DNA from: Rosellinia necatrix
Lineage: Eukaryota; Ascomycota; Sordariomycetes; Xylariales; Xylariaceae
Reading direction: 5' to 3'
DNA length: 64,000 nucleotides
Assembly: GCA_021209875.1 (NCBI GenBank)
Contig: JAGYVD010000001.1
Coordinates: forward strand, 248,001 to 312,000
A program made the position numbers and the translations under genes. The notes beneath the pieces were generated by a model. That model was not told where the DNA came from. It did no database searches and was given only the letters and a program-made list of their open reading frames with translations. Shown here in pieces: positions 62,145-64,000 of this stretch; within the stretch, counting starts at the first letter, position 1, and the number at the start of each line of letters is the position of its first letter.

Positions 62145-62300
62145 AGCAGCAGCAGTTTAAACAGTAGTAGTTGCAGCAGTAATAAAAACAAAAAAAATAA
62201 ATAAATAAAAAAGCAAACAAACAAACAAACAACGTAAAAATAAAGCAGCAGCAGCACTAGCAGCAGTAGTAGTAGTTGCAGCAGTAGTAACAGCAATAAC
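62145..62300 (+). repeat. GCA/GTA trinucleotide repeats in element D
   Basis: Runs of AGC, AGT and GCA trinucleotides, broken by an ACAA tetranucleotide run, lie near the 3' end of D. They stand out from the surrounding AT-rich sequence and may derive from a poly-Gln/Ser coding tract or a replication-slippage repeat. Confidence 0.7.
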
Positions 62301-62916
62301 GCGGAAATATTTATTTTAAAATAAAATCAGTTTTTTAATTACAGTATAAAAAATTAAAACAATTTTTAAAAATTATTTATAAAAAAAAAAAAAACGGCAG
62401 CTTAAAAAACTAAACATAATAAATTTTTAATATTATTTATACCGGTTAAAACAACTAATCGCGTGTAAAACTGTCTGCTGCAGCATATATTTAATAAAAA
62501 AAATTATTTATAAAAAAAACGATTTTTAAAATTATTTAAAAACTATTAAAAAATAGCTGTTAGTTTAAAACTAACGCGCGTTAAAATGCTAGCGATTTAA
62601 AAATTATATATAAATTAATTAATTAATTTAAAAATTAAAAAAAAAAAATTAAGCTATTATTTATTTAAAAATGTTTATACTGCTTTTATAAAATTGTTTG
62701 CTAGCTAATTGCTTTAATAATTATATTTTTTTATTACTATTAATTATTTTAAATAATAATTTTTATTTAAAAAAAGCTTTTAATTATAAAATCTTTAAAA
62801 ATAATTATTTAAATTAATTATAAAATTATTATTTATTTTTATATATAAAGCTATATAAAACAATTACTAAGATTTATTTTATAAATTAAGCCCTGATTAA
62901 CTAAATTTAAAAAATA

Positions 62917-63236
62917 TATTACAATAAAATAAATAGCTTAGCAAAAAGCTGGTAATCGCAGCCCAAGTGCTGCAGTAAGCTTTATAGCTAAATTAATAGC
63001 TGTTAAAGTAAGCGGTTAGGCTTGTATAAGCTTAACCTACTTAAACGGACTAATTATAAAGCAGAAAAAATATAATCTTTTTTAGGCTGTATATATAAGC
63101 TGGCTAATCTGATTATTTCTATATAATACAACTTAACTAAATAAATTATTATTATAAGCTCGAATTAACTCGCCTGCACTAATCGCTCGGCTTTAATTCC
63201 ACTGTTCCTATATAATTCATCTGTTCCTCCGCGACA
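62917..63236. repeat. Right LTR of element D
   Basis: 320 bp; AT-rich at its inner end and less mutated at its outer end (CTGTTCCTCCGCGACA). Confidence 0.88.
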
Positions 63237-63664
63237 ATTAAACTTTTTAAAATATTATAAAATTTATTTAATAATATCAATAGTTTATTTAAAACGTATA
63301 TATAGCTAAAATAATTTTTTTAAACGAACTAAACTAGCACTTAGGCTAATAAAAGCTAATTAATATAAGCATTTAAATAGCAATAACAAAAAAATATATA
63401 AAGTCGAACAAATTTTTAAATACTGCGTTAATAAAAAAAAAACAGATTTAATTATTTAATTAAATAATAAAGTTAAAAATATAAATATAATTAATAATAT
63501 ATTAAAAACTAACTATATTATTTAAAAGAAGTAATAAATAATTATTAAAAAAAAAATAGCTTTTGCTTTAAAATAAAAAAAAAAATTAAGCGTAAAAAAC
63601 AGCTTTATAAAACAACCTAACATATTATTAAAGATAATAGCTTTTTTTCTATCCGCCGGCATTT

Positions 63665-63868
63665 TAATAGAGTTTTTAAAAAAGCTTATATTAATCGAGC
63701 TAACGGCTTGTATATTATTAGATTAGATTAAATAAGTTGTATAAGCTACGGCTAGTAATAGGTGGCCTACGGCCACCCCTGCAGAGGTTAATTCTAAACT
63801 TACTAGAATTCCCCACTTAGCAGAGGAATTAATAGAAGCATCTTTCTACCCTTATACCAATCTTCTTA
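63665..63868. repeat. Right LTR of element A
   Basis: 204 bp. Its inner half is the AT-rich, mutated one and its outer half keeps GC (CCCCTGCAGAGG), the reverse of the left copy. It is followed by the TSD ATTAG. Confidence 0.88.
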
Positions 63869-63873
63869 ATTAG

Positions 63874-64000
63874 CTTAATATTAAATAACTTTTATATATT
63901 TTGCTAAAAATTAAATATAAACTTTTAGTTTTTATTAAAAATAATTTTTTTAAAAATGCTTTAGTTGTTTAATAAAAATTATTTAATTAAAGCAGTGCTT
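63874..64000. other. Presumed continuation of element C
   Basis: AT-rich sequence after the TSD of A. By the nesting logic it should be the interior of the outermost element resumed, but the 127 bp visible give no independent proof. Confidence 0.45.

Larger units (their letters stand above)
54695..63236. mobile_element. LTR retrotransposon D, nested in A
   Basis: Direct LTRs at 54695-55015 (321 bp) and 62917-63236 (320 bp) begin TGTCACGATG and TATTACAATA and end GCGATA and GCGACA. The 5-bp TSD ATTAA flanks both (54690-54694 and 63237-63241). The shared motif TGGTAATCGCAGCCCAAGTG (G at the fifth base in the left copy) and the TTATATAAG box are easy landmarks. The interior is RIP-mutated; about 8.2 kb remains after removing the short insertion near 58.6-58.9 kb. 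Confidence 0.88.
39823..63868. mobile_element. LTR retrotransposon A, carrying nested B and D
   Basis: A 204-bp LTR at 39823-40026 is repeated in direct orientation at 63665-63868 without length change. Each is flanked on its outer side by ATTAG (39818-39822 and 63869-63873), a perfect 5-bp TSD. Removing B, D and their TSD copies leaves about 7.7 kb, a normal retrotransposon size. The left LTR begins TGATAGAGTCCCC; the right has TAATAGAGTTTTT at the same place. The coding interior, chiefly 47889-54689, is too RIP-mutated to read. Orientation is not clear. Confidence 0.88.
38716..64000. mobile_element. Nested, RIP-mutated LTR retrotransposon block
   Basis: The sequence changes abruptly to very AT-rich DNA with hardly any open frame above 80 codons. 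Paired LTRs with 5-bp target-site duplications define nested insertions (elements C, A, B and D plus two short unmutated insertions). Paired copies differ mostly by C->T and G->A, many as CpA->TpA or its complement, the pattern of RIP followed by silencing. The internal regions are too altered to identify gag, protease, reverse transcriptase or integrase, so I cannot say whether the elements are Ty1/copia or Ty3/gypsy. No gene outside the elements is present. Confidence 0.9.

Noticed and set aside
38716..64000. Mitochondrial origin for the AT-rich block
   Set aside because: No mitochondrial genes or tRNAs, no long frames, and LTR pairs with TSDs and C->T/G->A differences indicate RIP-mutated nuclear repeats.

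Overview
The window reads as nuclear DNA of a filamentous ascomycete (Pezizomycotina). Evidence: short GT..AG introns (51-220 bp), often with CTAAC-like branch sites; a HET (heterokaryon incompatibility) domain gene; an ankyrin-repeat protein; a fungal restriction-fold-like protein family; and a 25 kb AT-rich block whose repeat copies differ mostly by C->T and G->A, the signature of repeat-induced point mutation (RIP). I cannot name the species.

Layout. 1-12.9 kb: GC-balanced but gene-poor, no gene I can defend, with microsatellites crowded into 9.7-12.6 kb. 13.0-14.2 kb (minus): four-exon HAD phosphatase like glycerol-3-phosphatase/2-deoxyglucose-6-phosphatase, with minisatellites in two introns. 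14.2-18.9 kb: no recognisable gene. 18.9-19.7 kb (plus): two-exon single-pass membrane protein. 20.5-21.4 kb (minus): five-exon small protein of unknown function. 22.8-24.4 kb (plus): 489-aa protein with a transglutaminase-like Cys-His-Asp core in a very GC-rich exon. 24.9-25.8 kb (minus) and 27.4-28.8 kb (plus): two unrecognised spliced genes. 29.9-33.4 kb (minus): HET domain followed by a long C-terminal region and ankyrin repeats, one reading frame broken by a single TAG. 34.5-36.4 kb (minus): 612-aa PD-(D/E)XK-like fungal protein. 37.2-37.9 kb: a decayed gene fragment.

38.7-64 kb is a nested stack of LTR retrotransposons, so heavily RIP-mutated that no original reading frame survives. Reading LTR pairs and target-site duplications (TSDs) by eye gives: an outermost element (C) starting at 38716 and running past the window end; element A inside it (39823-63868, TSD ATTAG); elements B (40077-47883, TSD CTAAC) and D (54695-63236, TSD ATTAA) inside A; a nearly unmutated solo LTR of the outermost family inside B (46023-46227, TSD ATAAT); and another short unmutated GC island, probably a solo LTR, inside D (about 58629-58938). 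In each LTR pair the outer ends are less mutated than the inner ends, so RIP seems to fade towards element borders.

The genes do not form an obvious metabolic cluster. The HET/ankyrin gene, the PD-(D/E)XK-like gene and several lineage-specific-looking spliced genes next to a large RIP-silenced block suggest an accessory compartment. Gene models were spliced by hand from frame continuity and splice signals; functions rest on motif recognition and no database search was possible.
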